From: Theobroma cacao
Lineage: Eukaryota; Streptophyta; Magnoliopsida; Malvales; Malvaceae
NCBI RefSeq assembly: GCF_000208745.1
Contig: NC_030852.1
Span: 28,223,433-28,287,432 of the forward strand
Direction of reading: 5' to 3'
DNA: 64,000 nucleotides
Both the position numbers and the translations under genes were made by a program. How positions within the stretch are numbered: position 1 is the stretch's first letter; every line of letters begins with the position of its first letter. The notes under the pieces are model-generated. The model worked only from the letters and a program-made list of their open reading frames with translations. It searched no databases and was not told the origin of the DNA. Below are positions 1-12,858 of this stretch, in pieces.

Positions 1-1466
1 GCTCTCCTTGTAAAATCCCCAAAGGAAGAAGAAATCTCTACCTTGTCATTTTCTCTGACTGTAAACCTAATGTTCTTTAGGTACAAAGAATCCTGTCTGC
101 CGCACAAAAATAAAAGTGTTCTAATTCAACAGCAATTAATATTCACCCAACCAACCTCACTTATTCAAAGATTTAAACAAAATGTACGAGGTGCATGCCC
201 CACGTGGACCACGCCCCCAAGCCCATATGTTTTTCTAAAGCTTCCACTTCCAAGGAGCTAATTGAACCAACAATTCAATCTATTCTCCTATAAATAAACC
301 CAAAACTGTACGAGCTCTACTAGGCTTTGGTTTGCCTTTATTGTAAGCCGCATTTCTCGGTACATCTCTTTTTCTCAGTTCCCAGCGAAGGAAGTTCAAT
401 TCAAGCGGAAATGGAAAAAATAAAAATGTGCTTTTCCCTTTTGCTTCATTTTCATTTTTTTAAACTAAGCTTTACATATAAATATGAGAGAGGTGGTTTA
501 GTTTGTACTTTGTGACATTAATTCAAGCATCTTTGGCTTATAGTAGGGTTACTCCTACATCATCTGTAATTCCCCAAAAAGATAAAGGTGAACACTGAAC
601 AAGAATACAGCTAAACAGCATGAAGTTAGAACATTTATGTGACTTATAACCAAGCCTATTTAGCTCACTGACTTGGTCTTAATTTCTTTCAATAATACAT
701 ATAAAGTCATTTTAAAGAAAAAAAAAATATAGTCATTTAAATTACATTAAATTATACATAATTGAAATATTAATTATCTTTTATGTATAATTGTCTTTCA
801 ATTATATCATTTTGTAAATAAGAGTTCTAATTAACTGTGTGGGAAGACTTTTTTTAAAAATGTTTGTCTTAATTCTAACAGTATTGAATAATTTATAAAC
901 TAATATTACAAAATTTTAGTTATAGATAATTGAAACATTAACTATTATATAATTTTGTTTTATTTATAAACAATTAGTTTACACTTGAGACATTTATGTT
1001 TTATATATAGTTTTTATTTATACATAAATAAAAATAAGTATTCATGTGTGTAATGACGCATATGACAACAAATGTTGGTATATATAAAATTATGGATGTT
1101 AAAAAATATTTTATTGTTGAAAATGAACATTTCTACTCTTTAAAATTTTAAATTAGTATTTGTCATTTTAAATGATTTTAATTATTATATAAATAATACT
1201 TACAATTGTACATATTAGTATGAGACTAAAATTTGAATTCAAATTAAGAAGTAGACACAGTTGCTAAATGGATATAGATTAATCTTGTTTTTTTAAATTT
1301 TCATTTTAAATATTTTATTATAAATATTAATTAGATTTATCCAATATGTAAATAAGAATTCTAATTGAATGGAATTAATTTAATTAAAAAATATTTTTCT
1401 TAATTCAAATGAACAGCATTGAATACTTTAACTATAAATTAATTAAGCTAGTCTAAGTACTATATT

Positions 1467-1775
1467 ACAAACATGAGAAGCGAAACCTAAATATTTTTCC
1501 CACGAAATTTTCGCTTTCCATTTTTCTATCTATATTGTGAAGAAACAAAGGGAGAGATTATTTAGTAGTGATTGATTACCAATCGTATTCGAAATTTTTT
1601 TATTATAAAGATGGGAAGCAAAACCTATTTTAGTTTCTTGCTTTAGAGAGATATTGATTAGTGGTAATTGATTTCCAATTGTCAACATCAACGTCTTACC
1701 TATGATACAATTAGGATAAAAGCTATTTGAAATTTTTTATTACGAACATGAAAGCGAAAACCTAAAGTACACTAC
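1467..1775. repeat. degenerate tandem repeat, about 135-bp period
   Basis: Three similar blocks start near 1467, 1601 and 1737. Each has a 'ttaNNaaNatg-gaagcgaaacct' type core preceded by a 'gattgatta-ccaat' and 'gaaatttttt' stretch. The spacing of about 134-136 bp suggests two old tandem duplications that have since diverged. Confidence 0.55.
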
Positions 1776-1948
1776 CCATACAATCTGTTGCCTTAACACT
1801 GCACCCCTTGCTTTGCTAAATAGTCATCATTCATTTGCCTTTCTTTATTTATACGGTAGGTCGAAACAGCACACTCCCACAACAAGGCCATCTCTTGGAA
1901 TGTCTCTCACGGTAAACTACCCATACAATCTGTTGCCTTAACACTGCA
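1771..1948. repeat. 33-bp perfect direct repeat
   Basis: The same 33 bases, beginning actacccatacaatctgttg, occur at 1771-1803 and again at 1916-1948. The copies start 145 bp apart, and the sequence between them is not obviously repeated. A recent short duplication, or the ends of a small inserted segment, would explain it. Confidence 0.8.
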
Positions 1949-3201
1949 TCTTCTGGTGATTGTTAAAATATGCCCACATCTCCTCCTTCACAATTCACTG
2001 CAAACCACCCAAAAAGTGTATTTTGCCTATAAACTAGAATTTAATTCCCTCCATTACTCCTCCTTCCAAAGTTTACCATAGCCATCAGCAGAGGCGGAGG
2101 GGGGTTTATAACTTATCTTCATTTTTTAAAATTTTATAATTTCATCCTTATAAAAAAATTTTGTTATCTTTTTATTTTTTTCAATTTGACACTTTTATCT
2201 TTATAATAATTTTTTATTTGATGAGATGTCCATAATAATTAATTTTAATAAGATTAAAATAAAATTTATTACAAAAAATTATTCTCAAACTCCACTTCTC
2301 TAAAACTTCATAATCACTGCCTGTTGTTTTCTTTTCTTTTTACCAAATACAGTCAAAACAAAAAATTATATTTTTTACACTTTTTTGCAATACATACCAG
2401 CTTCTCGACATAGCACAAATTCAGCCCCATTCTCACAACATATAGCACGAAATCACAGGGGCAGGGCACCTTACCTTTCGGCTTACTTGATTGCCGAGGA
2501 AATGACCTCTAGACCCGATAACCTTTCAATAGTTTCTTCTTCACCAATAAATACCTCAGCCTTCACCACCATTTACCTGCACCTCAACTGAGTTTAGCCG
2601 AGGATATAACCCCCATATGCCCGACAGTTGGTCATAAATTTCAGCCTCCTAACAGTTTGGCATTGAAGCCAAGATTTTTACTTAGTCCCCAAACTGTTGA
2701 AATACTTGAAAAAATAAAAAGAACCTACAACGAAATAATAGAGACTCAACAATTAATAGTAAAAAAAAAAAGAATTTTGAATGTAAAAATCAGTCTTAGG
2801 CAAGTTACGAAAAGCGTTGATTTCAGAGTAAATTTTTATTGCTACTTGAGCAAATAGCAATCAATGATATTTACTCTCAAGATATAACAAACTACTCAAA
2901 CATCTTCTAATATGTACTTAAATAAAAATCTAATGAATTTGTATATCTCTCGATTGCTCTTCAAAAAAATTTTAAAATATAATAAAATAATTTTTTTTTA
3001 AATGCGAATGGCTTAGAATGATTTTTTGAAAAAGAGGAGATTAAGAGAATTTCTGAAATCAAGATACAAAAGATTAAAAGTGCTTTTGAATAATAAAAAA
3101 TGAATATTTATAGATAATGAAACATCACGTATCTCTTAATTATACATACTCATCTATTCATGAAATGAGCAAATATATCCACATGTAAAGATCATTCCTC
3201 T

Positions 3202-3650
3202 TCATAGAGACATTAAATAAAATAAAAAGCCACCACAAACCTCCTTGGCTCCTTCGAAGATGGCATAATTCCGATTTCTTATGTCCCCGTCAGAAATTGA
3301 TTCGGCACCACCAGCTCCAAGCTCTTCATTGATTTTTCTCTGCACAGCCTTACTACTTCTCCTCTGCCTTTCTGCTTTTTCTTGCCACAAACTTTTTCTA
3401 CCACTTTGCTCAAAAGCCCCAGTATTTTATTTTTGAGCTTGCCTGATAATGGAAGGCTTGACGTCGGCCTGGTCTTGTGCTTTCAGGTGAGGAGCTACAG
3501 AGGGGGAGGATAAGTGTTGTGCTGCTGGGTTGAATTCATTACAGGACTCATCAGAAACACGCCCCCTTTTTTCTTTTTGGGCTTGTTCCCCAGCGGTCCA
3601 GTCCCATTTTGGGTACTCTCCTCTAGCTAGTGATCCTCTAAGCAGCGAGG
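3202..3650 (-). pseudogene. broken ORF, possibly a retrotransposon or gene remnant
   Basis: On the minus strand one frame stays open from about 3650 to 3202 apart from a single TAA at 3429-3427. The translated part is charged and hydrophilic, with a basic RRSSKAVQRK stretch followed by ISDGDIRNRN. The segment is clearly less AT-rich than its surroundings. The Ser-Asp-Gly-Asp-Ile-x-Asn-x-N type stretch reminds me of the linker ahead of the endonuclease in plant LINE polyproteins, but this is only a resemblance. No start codon, promoter or continuation was found. It may also be a fragment of an ordinary plant gene. Confidence 0.3.
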
Positions 3651-3659
3651 TTCATGCGG

Positions 3660-5757
3660 CCCAGCTCTATCCTTGTTGTTGGACTTGGTTTCGCATTTTG
3701 GGTTTTCCTCCTCAAGTTGAGTTTGACTTTGAAAACCCCAATCCACTTCTTCACCAAGCCTCACTTCAATATTTGCAAATTCTATCTAGACGAGAGCGCA
3801 ATTCCTAGACATTTTCATTACTCACATCTTATTCTTTTCTTTATTAATCTTGAGCGCCAAGAAGAAAATGTTTCCCTTTAAAAATATTGTAAGAAATAAA
3901 AGTCTATTTTTTTGGAATTACTTAAATTTTATCCACAGCTTTAAAAAAAAATCAGAACTTAAATTGAATTTTTAGTTTTACAATGTTATTGTACATTGAG
4001 CTATGGTTGGTATCGTTATAAAACAAAGCACTTGCATAGTTGACATCTAGTTTTTTCGGTATAGACATCTGATCTTACGTTAAAAAATTTTCATTTAGTT
4101 GATGTTTTTGTTATTTATTTTTTAATTTAAAAAATAATTGTAAAGTAAAAACAAAAAGATAAAAGTTATTTTTTGTTTGTCTTGATACAAGGAAATAAAG
4201 AAAAGATAACTGAGAAGGGAGGGGTGGTACTGGCATTCTTCCCATCCCATCTTATCATATGATGAGGCCAGTCACACTCAACTTTAAGCGAGTGATGAAA
4301 GAATCAGGATTGTCTGCGTGGATGATATTATTCCCATTTAGGCTTAAGGCTTACCATACATATTTGCCGGCAAATTGGATAAGAGAAAAGGATCCACCAC
4401 ACCCACCACTCCATGATCCTTCACGTGTTTACTGAGAAAAAGACATTTTAATTCCAACAATCAGCTATAGAATTTCTTGACTTACATTAAGACGTGTTAC
4501 AATTGAAAAAAAAATGAGTAAATGAAAAATTGACAGGCACAAGGAATCATGGGAAATGAAAAATAGGGGGGATCTATATTGCTGAGTCAGTCAAACCAAA
4601 TATCTCAAGAGTTGCAGCCAAGCAGATTTAGCTTAGCCTGTGGCAAGGGAAATTCCCAGTATTCCAAAGACTGAAAGATACAGCAGGTAATTACTGCTTC
4701 TTTGTGTTCTTAAACGTGGTTGGAAGATGGATGTTTATACCTTATTCGCTTAGAAATTAAGATTTGAATCAGATAAGGCGTGAGCAGATTCTTAACTCAT
4801 TAAGAGGTCAATTGTCAGAATCCTCACTTCTTCGAGAAAGATCATCGGCTGGTGACACACGTCCAGTCATACAATTATTTTTGGTTTAGTCCACAATATA
4901 TAGGGGTTTTCTTATTCTGAAAAAATAATAAAAGGTAGGTGTGCGTCAATGTAACAACAAATATGTTAACGTAAAAATTGTAAATAACTTGAAAAAAGTT
5001 ACTACTAAAGGATAAACAACACGTGTGCATGAGAGCAAATACAAGTTGGAATTTGTAACAAACTCTGCTTTAATCACCAGACACCACAGCCCAAGACTTT
5101 TCTCCTGTTGACACCAAGCCGATGGCTTTTGTCGTTTCAAACCGGCAACTCCACAGTTATTTTTTCAGCAGCCTTGAACGAGGCGGAGAATTAACAGAAA
5201 CGGATTCACGAGACGTAATAGAAATCTGCTTTTCCAAGTCAACAAACTTGACGATGAATTGATATAGAGAAATATGTACAGAACCTCTGTATCCAAGTCC
5301 CAACAATACGATGGGGAGGAACCTGATGGACACAGTGTGTTTAGGATATATTTTAATCTCAAAGGACCTTTCCCCTTAATTAACTATCAAGAACATAAAG
5401 AAAGGCGAACCCAAACCAGTTATAGGCCATAGAAGAAAGCTGAAATAAAAAAAAAAAAACCATAATTACAGAAAAGCTGGAATTTCCCTGGAGAATCCAA
5501 TCTCCATATTATATGTAATCCTATCAGGGAAGACCTATTCTCTCTATAGCTTCAAAGCGCAAATATTGAGCCTTGAACTTATTACAAAGACTTTGCTGTT
5601 CAACTGTTCATCTCCTATTACATAGTAACTAAGAGAAAAGAAAAAGGGACCAAAATCCATGTATGCAAAAGTATAAATCTTCTTCTGTTCCTGTTTGAAA
5701 ATATGATGCTATGATACAAGGCTGTATTAGTTTGAAGAAGCTTTTGGTGTATGGCTA
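3660..5757. other. intergenic region and probable LysM gene 3' UTR
   Basis: No gene was recognised. The part next to 5760 is probably the 3' untranslated region of the minus-strand LysM gene. The rest is AT-rich with only short open frames. Confidence 0.5.
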
Positions 5758-5760
5758 CCT

Positions 5761-6096
5761 CTATAGTTTCCGACCCGTTGAAGGGATGATCTTGAGAACA
5801 AGGCCAGGGAAAACATCGTCAGGGTCATGGATGTGAGGGTTGCGCTCAACGATGAAAGGGTCGCCGCACTTGTCGCTGATTGTGTGCAGGGTCTCCCCTT
5901 CTCCGACGACATAGATTTCATCACAGGGCCGGTTTAGGAGCTGGCTCCCTCTCACAGGTTCATCTGATGCAGAATTTGCTCTGATGGAAGCTATCAATAT
6001 TAAGGCCAACAAGGCTACGGCACAGTACCACGAGGCTGCATCAACTAGCGCCGTGGATTTTTTCATGGTTTTGCTCGAGGAAGAAGAGGAAAGCAT
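5761..6096 (-). CDS. small LysM-domain protein
   Basis: Single-exon gene of 111 codons. The chosen start is the ATG at 6096; a longer open frame runs upstream but begins with TTG, and a TATA box lies about 70 bp upstream of this ATG. A Ser-rich N-terminus is followed by a hydrophobic segment (CAVALLALILIASI, about residues 26-39), which suits a signal anchor or signal peptide. One LysM domain fills the C-terminus: it begins with CDEIYVVGEGETL, continues with TISDKCG and ends PGLVLKIIPS. LysM domains bind N-acetylglucosamine polymers such as chitin or peptidoglycan fragments. There is no kinase domain, so this is not a LysM receptor kinase. It resembles the short plant LysM proteins such as that encoded by At4g25433, whose function I do not know. 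Confidence 0.85.
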   Translation of the reverse strand: MLSSSSSSKTMKKSTALVDAASWYCAVALLALILIASIRANSASDEPVRGSQLLNRPCDEIYVVGEGETLHTISDKCGDPFIVERNPHIHDPDDVFPGLVLKIIPSTGRKL

Positions 6097-6167
6097 GGAA
6101 AGAGGGTTTTTGAATATTGATGAAACAGAGGGAATACGGAGGAATAATAGGAGATACAAATAAGTGC

Positions 6168-6175
6168 TTTATATA
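6168..6175 (-). promoter_or_regulatory. TATA box of the LysM gene
   Basis: The minus strand reads TATATAAA here, about 72 bp upstream of the ATG at 6096. This places the transcription start near 6140 and supports that ATG over the upstream TTG-initiated frame. Confidence 0.6.
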
Positions 6176-9100
6176 AATTCTACTGCTACTTATTTGTATA
6201 TATGGTTTGCGTTGGTAGAAAGTTAGGGTTCAACGACGGCAGGGGGAGGGTATTTTAATATTTTGGTTAATACTGAACACTGGTACTATTTTAACACATA
6301 AATCACCTTCCATCCCTTGTCAACAAATGACCGGTAAGGACTTGATGTTAATTAGTGTAATATTCAATGCTAATTTTTAACAATTTATTCCAGAGCTTAT
6401 GCTTAGTATTATATTGCAATAACTATAAGTAAAATCTTTGACGTGTTGGGGAAGTCCATAGCCCAGAAAGACGCACCTTAACTGCCCTAGGTATCACGAC
6501 AATTTAGTCAGCATCAATCGGCTTGAACCCGAGACTCACCCACCAAAAATATGATGCAATTCATTCGTAACCAATCTCAAAACTGAGATCATATGCAATT
6601 TCTTACGTGCAAATTAGTGGTCATTGAAGTTTTAAGTTTAGGAAAAAAAAAACTTCCAATCATCTGCTTGAGAGGGGAAAAAAAAAGGGGTAGGAGAGAT
6701 CTCAATTATTTGATAGTAGTTTGCTTGATTTGTAATGAAATTCTTGGTATGATATTGTCCATAATATCTCAGTATGATGCAGTCAATTAACCCAACTACA
6801 AAGTTTTTGCGCAAATTTCTTTTTATTTATATATGGTATATAAAATCCATGGCTATGGTCTGACATTGATTAATATTAATAGATAATCGATGAATATGCT
6901 TCTTAGTTTGGAGACTTTTTCTATCAATTTATCCTTTTTCCTCATGTGTTTTATTATTATTATTTTTTTTTTTATAAGTTGGGGTGGGCAATATATAAAG
7001 AGAAGACTTTCTTTAATAATTGCATCTTCTGCTTTAACGAACACATTCTTGATAAGAGATTAGGTGTGAAAAAAATCATTTCCCCTTTTTTTTTATGTTT
7101 GCTTCACATATATATATATATTCTAGAAATTATTATAGTAAGGTATAAATATCATTTCCTATCATGATAATTGAAACATCATAGTCAAAAACCAGCAATA
7201 TGCATATATACTATATGTTCAATTTCGTTTCAATCTTTTTCCATATTTATGTTCTTTGGCTATTTATGTAACTGATCATTTATTAAGGGAAATTATTAAG
7301 GAATTCAATTCTCCACCCCCTCCAAAAAAAAAAACAAAAGATCCATTCATCAAGATTCAAGGGGCATTTAAAGGATCTTATAATAAAAATCCATTTTATA
7401 TATAGAACCCAAAAAAAAAAAAGAAAATTTTTATTGGCTACCCAAAAAAAAGAAAGAAATTTTTTATTGGCTACCCAAAAAAAAAAAGAAAGAAATTATT
7501 TTGCACTTTTGTCAAAGATATGGAGAAAATGCAGAATTTGGAGTGCGAATGTGGGGTGCGTCTTGTGTGTGACTGTGGCGAATTGCGTGAAGCAATTGTG
7601 GCCTTCCCACTGTCCACCTTGGGATCAAAATCCGCAACCATCAAAACACAAACCGACCAACTAACCTATCCCTAAATCTCAACTTAAGGGGCGGGTTAAT
7701 TGCAGAGCATGTATGCTTGTATTGTTGTTCAATTTGGCTTGGGACCAAACTAAACGGATTTCAAACTTGGAGCTTTGTTTGAGTCGTCGCGTGCAAAAAA
7801 TGCCCAAAAAGCAACCATCCAAGCTGACCAGTGAGGCTGTGACCAAGTCCTTCACCCATTTTGGAACGGTTCAATGTTTTATGGAGGTCCACAACCATCA
7901 CTCTCAAATTCATAGCCAAAATATGCTCTGTACTTTTTGGTCATGATGACTCTTGATCAATGTCTTTGGGGATTCGGTAAGATTCAAAGATAAAATAATG
8001 TTGCGTCCTGGTCGGTCCTTGTTGACAAATGAAGGTGGCAGGAAAAGATTCACCGGTTCTTGCTCAAACAGTTCTGGGTTCCAATTGAATGAAAGCATTT
8101 CGGTGTCAGCATTTGGTTAACTTAACTCTCACCGTTTCCATACCAAACGCCTGCTTGGCCTTGAAAAGACAGCAACCATTCATCCACCTTATCTTATAGT
8201 CTAATTCGTGCCGCGGTTGCAATTACACCTTCGAGGAAAGAATTTTCGTGTCTAAACAGCTGAAATCTCATTGGGTCTGTGGCATCTGCTTTGCCTTCAA
8301 GCAAATATAGCCTCCACCAGATACTATCAATCTATTAATCTTAATGGCATTCCAAATCGGTTAATAAATTTAAAATGGATCTTCCGTTCTCCACTGATCG
8401 TCTTATGAAAACAAGTTTCATTGGTGGACGTTAAGGATTCTTTTGAAGCCGGTTAGGCTTGATTTCCCCCTGGGGTTTCATAATTCATATACATGACCTC
8501 TCAGAAATTGTTTTTTTGCCCCCTTAAATTTCTATTTTTTCTCTCATAAACATCTTGCATTAAGCCTCTTTAAATTATGAGGCTAATACGTCAAATAACC
8601 TCTTAGACTTAGGTTATCAAGGTCTAGTAAAAGTACTGGGCGGGCAAGTTGAACTGGAAACCCTAGCTAGAACCTTATATTTGAAATTTCATTTCTTCGA
8701 ATAGACTTGCAGAAACGCTATTTCTTTATAATATATTTTTCTTATGTAGGTTAGAGCTGAGGTTTTCGATGATGATGGATACTTAACCTTTGTTTGAAAA
8801 TTAAGCAAAATGGGTTGAAAGTCCAAAAGAAGTCTGATGAACAATGGCCGCAGAAAGTAACCTTAGGGATATATAATTATGGCCTCTGGTTGAATCAGCA
8901 TCCACACATCGATACTCAGTTCAATATGGGGAGGCCCTATTTTACATGCCTGTTCCTATTTGGAGTGAAGTGATAGAATCATAGAAATAATTGAATCACA
9001 TTAAGCTCCACTAATTTTAGTGGGGTGGCTAAAATTGAAGTCATTCCTTATCTTGAAGCCTTGCCGCCACATTTTTTGTGCTTGGGAACTATATGAAGTG

Positions 9101-10227
9101 ACAGGAGGATGGAACTTCATTTCCTATTGGCTTCTCAGCTTAAATGACCAAAAGCAACCAGATTCAATGCTAATTCACAAAATTTTTAATTGTACTATTG
9201 TAGCTGTCTGTAATTTATTAAGCAAGCCCATCAAACAATAAAATTTATATTTCAAGGATATTTAAGGAATTTGAATGCGAGTCAATTCCTTATTAATAAG
9301 TTAAGAATCATCAAACTTCCCAGTCATGACAGTCATTGTACATTGATAATTTCCACTTGAAATGATCAATTGATCAACAATATATATACTTCACATTTTT
9401 CTAGCTTGGCTAAATTGCATTTGTAAGTAGGAAAATGCATAATTTCATTCAAGGTATTTATGATGAATAATGAAGAGGAATATCCTTCCTGGGTATGCGT
9501 GAGAATTTTTAAATTTGGTGCTTACTATCAAAGCTAGAAAGGACTGATTTCGATATTATTATTACTATGATAGAAGGTGATTTGACACCAAGCAAATCTA
9601 GTGCCTAGCCCGTGAGCTAGAAATAGTTCACCTCAATCACGAGTCACCAGCAGACAAGAAGCAAATATTACCCAAAAAACGAACCATCTCTTCTTGGATT
9701 TACATGGAAGTTGCTAACTTTAAGGATTTTTTTTTTTTTTTTGGGAGAGGGAGAGGGAGAGACTTCCTTTAGGCTTTAAGTAAAGTTTTTGTGGCAAACT
9801 TCTTTGCTCTTTTCCATCTATCAACTTCAAATGCAAAAATTATAAGCTAAAACATCAATTCCTTTGCGATGCATGGCTGCTAAATCAGAATAGGGAACAG
9901 CGAAGAGGACCCTCTTAATTTACGCCAGCACACCTTCAATTCCACACTAATATTTTTTTTTTACAGATGATGTTCAAAACAATAAAAGAAATGAAAAGAA
10001 AAGGTCGGAATTAAGAAGACAAGGATTTCGATATCAAGTCCAGAATGAACCCAATCACAGAAGCCCACCTTGTCCTTGTGCTATTGGTCAGGTAGGCTCA
10101 TTGTCACCCCTCATGAACCACCAAGAAAATCTCAACTTCACAAATCAAATTAAAAAAAAAAAAACACTCAAACTTCAGTGTCCCAAAATTCACCAGAGAT
10201 TTCTGCTACAAGAATCACCCGCTCTTC
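6176..10227. other. intergenic region
   Basis: No gene recognised. The region is AT-rich with homopolymer and TA runs (near 6945-6975 and 7110-7125). A 34-bp block containing ttattggctaccc plus an A/G tract is repeated in tandem at about 7427-7495. The last few hundred bases should contain the promoter of the PPR gene, but no clear TATA box was identified. Confidence 0.5.
6420..6600 (-). repeat. possible SINE remnant
   Basis: Read on the minus strand, a box-A-like stretch near 6590-6575 is followed about 50 bp later by a box-B-like GGGTTCAAGCC near 6535-6524. The arrangement resembles tRNA-derived SINEs. No clear poly(A) tail or target-site duplication was found, so the call is tentative. 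Confidence 0.25.
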
Positions 10228-12078
10228 ATGAAACTCGCGAGACACATTTCGCGCCGTTTCACTTGCTTCTCAACGCCGCTAAAACCAGAGCGAGTAACCA
10301 AGAATCCGCTGTCAATCAACGCCGCCAAAGAGCTTCACGCACACCTCATCAGGACCCAACGCCACGAAGACCCATTTTCGATATCTCCCGTGATCAGAGC
10401 TTACTCTCTTGCTCCCTCTCATTTGCACAAAGCCCATCATGTTTTCTATCAAACTAAAGAACCCACAATGTTTAATTTTAATCACATGATCCGTGGTTTT
10501 TCCCAAAGTAACGTACCCAATGAAGCTATTAAAATGTACAACCAAATGTACTATTTACAAGGTTTTCCTGGTGATATTATGACTTTTATTTTCGTTTTCA
10601 AGGCCTGTGCTCGAGTTTCGGATGTTGCAAACGGTCAAAAGTTTCATGTTCATGCTGTTAAACTGGGGTTTGATTCCTATCTATTCGTTGCAAATGCGCT
10701 GATTCACATGTATTCTTGTTGTGGCGATCTGGGTTTTGCAAGGAAAGTATTTGATACAATGGAGGAAAGAGATATAGTTTCTTGGAATTCTTTGATTTGT
10801 GGATATAGTCAATGCAAAAAGTTCAAGGAATTATTGGGTTCGTTTAGGGCAATGCAAGAAGCTAATGTGAAAGCTGATGCTGTGACAATGGTGAAAGTTA
10901 TTTTAGCTTGTTGTTATACAGATAACATGAATTTGGCAGATTCTATGGTTAAATATATTGAGGAAAATTGTGTTCATATTGATGTTTATCTGGGGAACAC
11001 TTTGATAGATATGTATGGAAAGCGTGGTTTAGTTAATTTAGCGCGGGAATTATTTGATAGGATGCTTGAAAGAAATGTAGTGTCCTGGAATGCATTGATC
11101 AAGGGTTATATGAAAGTAGGGGATTTTATTGAAGCAAGGAAGGTTTTTGACAACATGAAGCAAAGGGATGTGATTTCTTGGACTTCCATGATTACAGGTT
11201 ACTCTCAAGCTAACCAATTTACAGGTGCATTGAATCTTTTTCAAGATATGATGGCTGCTAAGGTTGTACCGGATGAGATTACAGTGGCTAGTGTGCTTTC
11301 TGCTTGTGCCAATTTGGGTGCTCTTGATGTTGGACTGGCAATTCATGACTATATCTGCAAGCATGGAATAAGAGCAGATGTTTATGTTGGAAACTCTTTG
11401 ATAGATATGTATTGCAAATGTGGTGTTGTTGATAAGGCTTTGGAAGTGTTCCATGATATGAAAGAGAAAGACTCCGTTTCATGGACTTCAGTCATCTCAG
11501 GACTTGCTGTTAATGGTTTTGCTGATTCTGCGCTTGAATTTTTCTCTCAGATGTTGAAAGAAGGTGTTCGGCCAACTCATGGGTGCTTTCTTGCGATTTT
11601 GCTTGCATGCACTCATGCTGGATTGGTAGATAAAGGATTGCAATGTTTTGAAACTATGGAAAAAGTTCATGGACTAACCCCTGAAATGAAGCATTATGGC
11701 TGTGTTGTGGATCTTTTAGGTCGTTATGGCTATCTAGAGAGGGCCTATCAATTCATAAGAACAATGCCTATACATCCGGATGTTGTAGTGTGGAGGATAT
11801 TGTTGAGTGCTTGTAAGCTTCATGGGAATGTGGTCTTAGCTGAGATTGTCACAAACAAGCTTCTTGAACTGGATCCCTCTAACAGTGGAAATTATGTTCT
11901 CTTGTCAAATACTTATGCAAGCTCAGATAGATGGGATGATGCTACAAAAATGAGAGAACTGATGGAGGGGAACAATGTGCAGAAACCATCTGGCTGGAGC
12001 TCCATTGAAGCAAAAAGGATGACATCAAGTATCTCCGGGGAGCTTCACTTTCCCAATTTTAAAGGAGTAATTCCCTGA
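10228..12078 (+). CDS. pentatricopeptide repeat protein, PLS class, E subgroup
   Basis: Intronless 616-residue ORF starting at an ATG. Basic, Ser/Arg-containing residues 1-40 look like an organelle transit peptide. PPR motifs then run through most of the protein, with typical signatures such as NALIHMYSCCGDL, VSWNSLICGYSQ, NTLIDMYGKRGLV, VSWNALIKGYMK, GNSLIDMYCKCGVVDKA and CVVDLLGRYGYLERA. The C-terminal part (RILLSACKLHGN, LDPSNSGNYVLLSNTYA and KPSGWSSIE) is the E motif. There is no DYW deaminase domain. PLS-class proteins bind specific sites in chloroplast or mitochondrial transcripts, and those of E type usually take part in C-to-U editing with a deaminase supplied by a partner. The particular RNA target cannot be told from this sequence. 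The lack of introns is normal for the family. Confidence 0.93.
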   Translation: MKLARHISRRFTCFSTPLKPERVTKNPLSINAAKELHAHLIRTQRHEDPFSISPVIRAYSLAPSHLHKAHHVFYQTKEPTMFNFNHMIRGFSQSNVPNEAIKMYNQMYYLQGFPGDIMTFIFVFKACARVSDVANGQKFHVHAVKLGFDSYLFVANALIHMYSCCGDLGFARKVFDTMEERDIVSWNSLICGYSQCKKFKELLGSFRAMQEANVKADAVTMVKVILACCYTDNMNLADSMVKYIEENCVHIDVYLGNTLIDMYGKRGLVNLARELFDRMLERNVVSWNALIKGYMKVGDFIEARKVFDNMKQRDVISWTSMITGYSQANQFTGALNLFQDMMAAKVVPDEITVASVLSACANLGALDVGLAIHDYICKHGIRADVYVGNSLIDMYCKCGVVDKALEVFHDMKEKDSVSWTSVISGLAVNGFADSALEFFSQMLKEGVRPTHGCFLAILLACTHAGLVDKGLQCFETMEKVHGLTPEMKHYGCVVDLLGRYGYLERAYQFIRTMPIHPDVVVWRILLSACKLHGNVVLAEIVTNKLLELDPSNSGNYVLLSNTYASSDRWDDATKMRELMEGNNVQKPSGWSSIEAKRMTSSISGELHFPNFKGVIP

Positions 12079-12858
12079 AAATAATCCTGGTACTGATGGA
12101 CTTCATTTCATCAGTGCATGGGCAGTTATAGTGAAATTGGATTGATACAAGCAGTAGTCCTGAAAAGGCAATGGACATTAACATACTATCACCTGAGTGG
12201 TAATATTGCACCAAGATGACCTCATCGTAATTTCGATTCAAACGTTAGCTGTGATGGGTTTGCATATCACCTTAAAGAAGCAAAAGACGATTACTTTGAG
12301 GTAGGCTTGTATACATCCTATTGTAATGCAGCTGGCACAGGTTTTCGAAACATTGATCTCTTGAAACAAATTATCATCGATTCATTTCCCTGCAATTCTT
12401 TGAAGGATGAGAACCTGGTCTCTGGGAGGGTACAGGAAATTTTTCCTGGTAAACTAGTGAACACAGTCAGAACACCTACTATTAATTGTTCCTTACCGGC
12501 CGGAGAGAAGGTATGCTGTCAAGGTTTCGCCCAAAGACCAATTTTTTTATTTTTCCACATTCTATTATGGTCTGATATATGGTCTTAGAGACCATAAAAT
12601 GTAGTTTTTGGTTTAAGTTTTTCCAAGCACCAGTCGGGCAGATTAATATAGTTAAGCTTCTATTATCTCCTGTACACCATGAAATCCATGCTAAAAAGAA
12701 AAATAAATCATTCGTTGAGAATATATGAAGAAAAACCATTTCGAGAAGCTATTAGAATGAGGAATGAGGTACATGCATGGCACTGGTTCAACATAAGAAT
12801 TGACATCTTTTATAGATTATATGCAGATAATTCCAACCTTCATTTGACAAAGGATGGA
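12079..12858. other. tail-to-tail spacer between PPR and SDH genes
   Basis: The PPR gene (+) and the first SDH gene (-) converge here, so the interval should hold both 3' untranslated regions. Short open frames occur but none has a recognisable domain. Confidence 0.5.

Larger units (their letters stand above)
1..3195. other. AT-rich intergenic region, no gene seen
   Basis: I see no convincing coding sequence here. Open frames are short, composition is strongly AT-rich, and no splice-linked ORF series or known domain appears. It contains degenerate tandem units at about 1467-1775 and a 33-bp direct repeat, both listed separately. Confidence 0.6.
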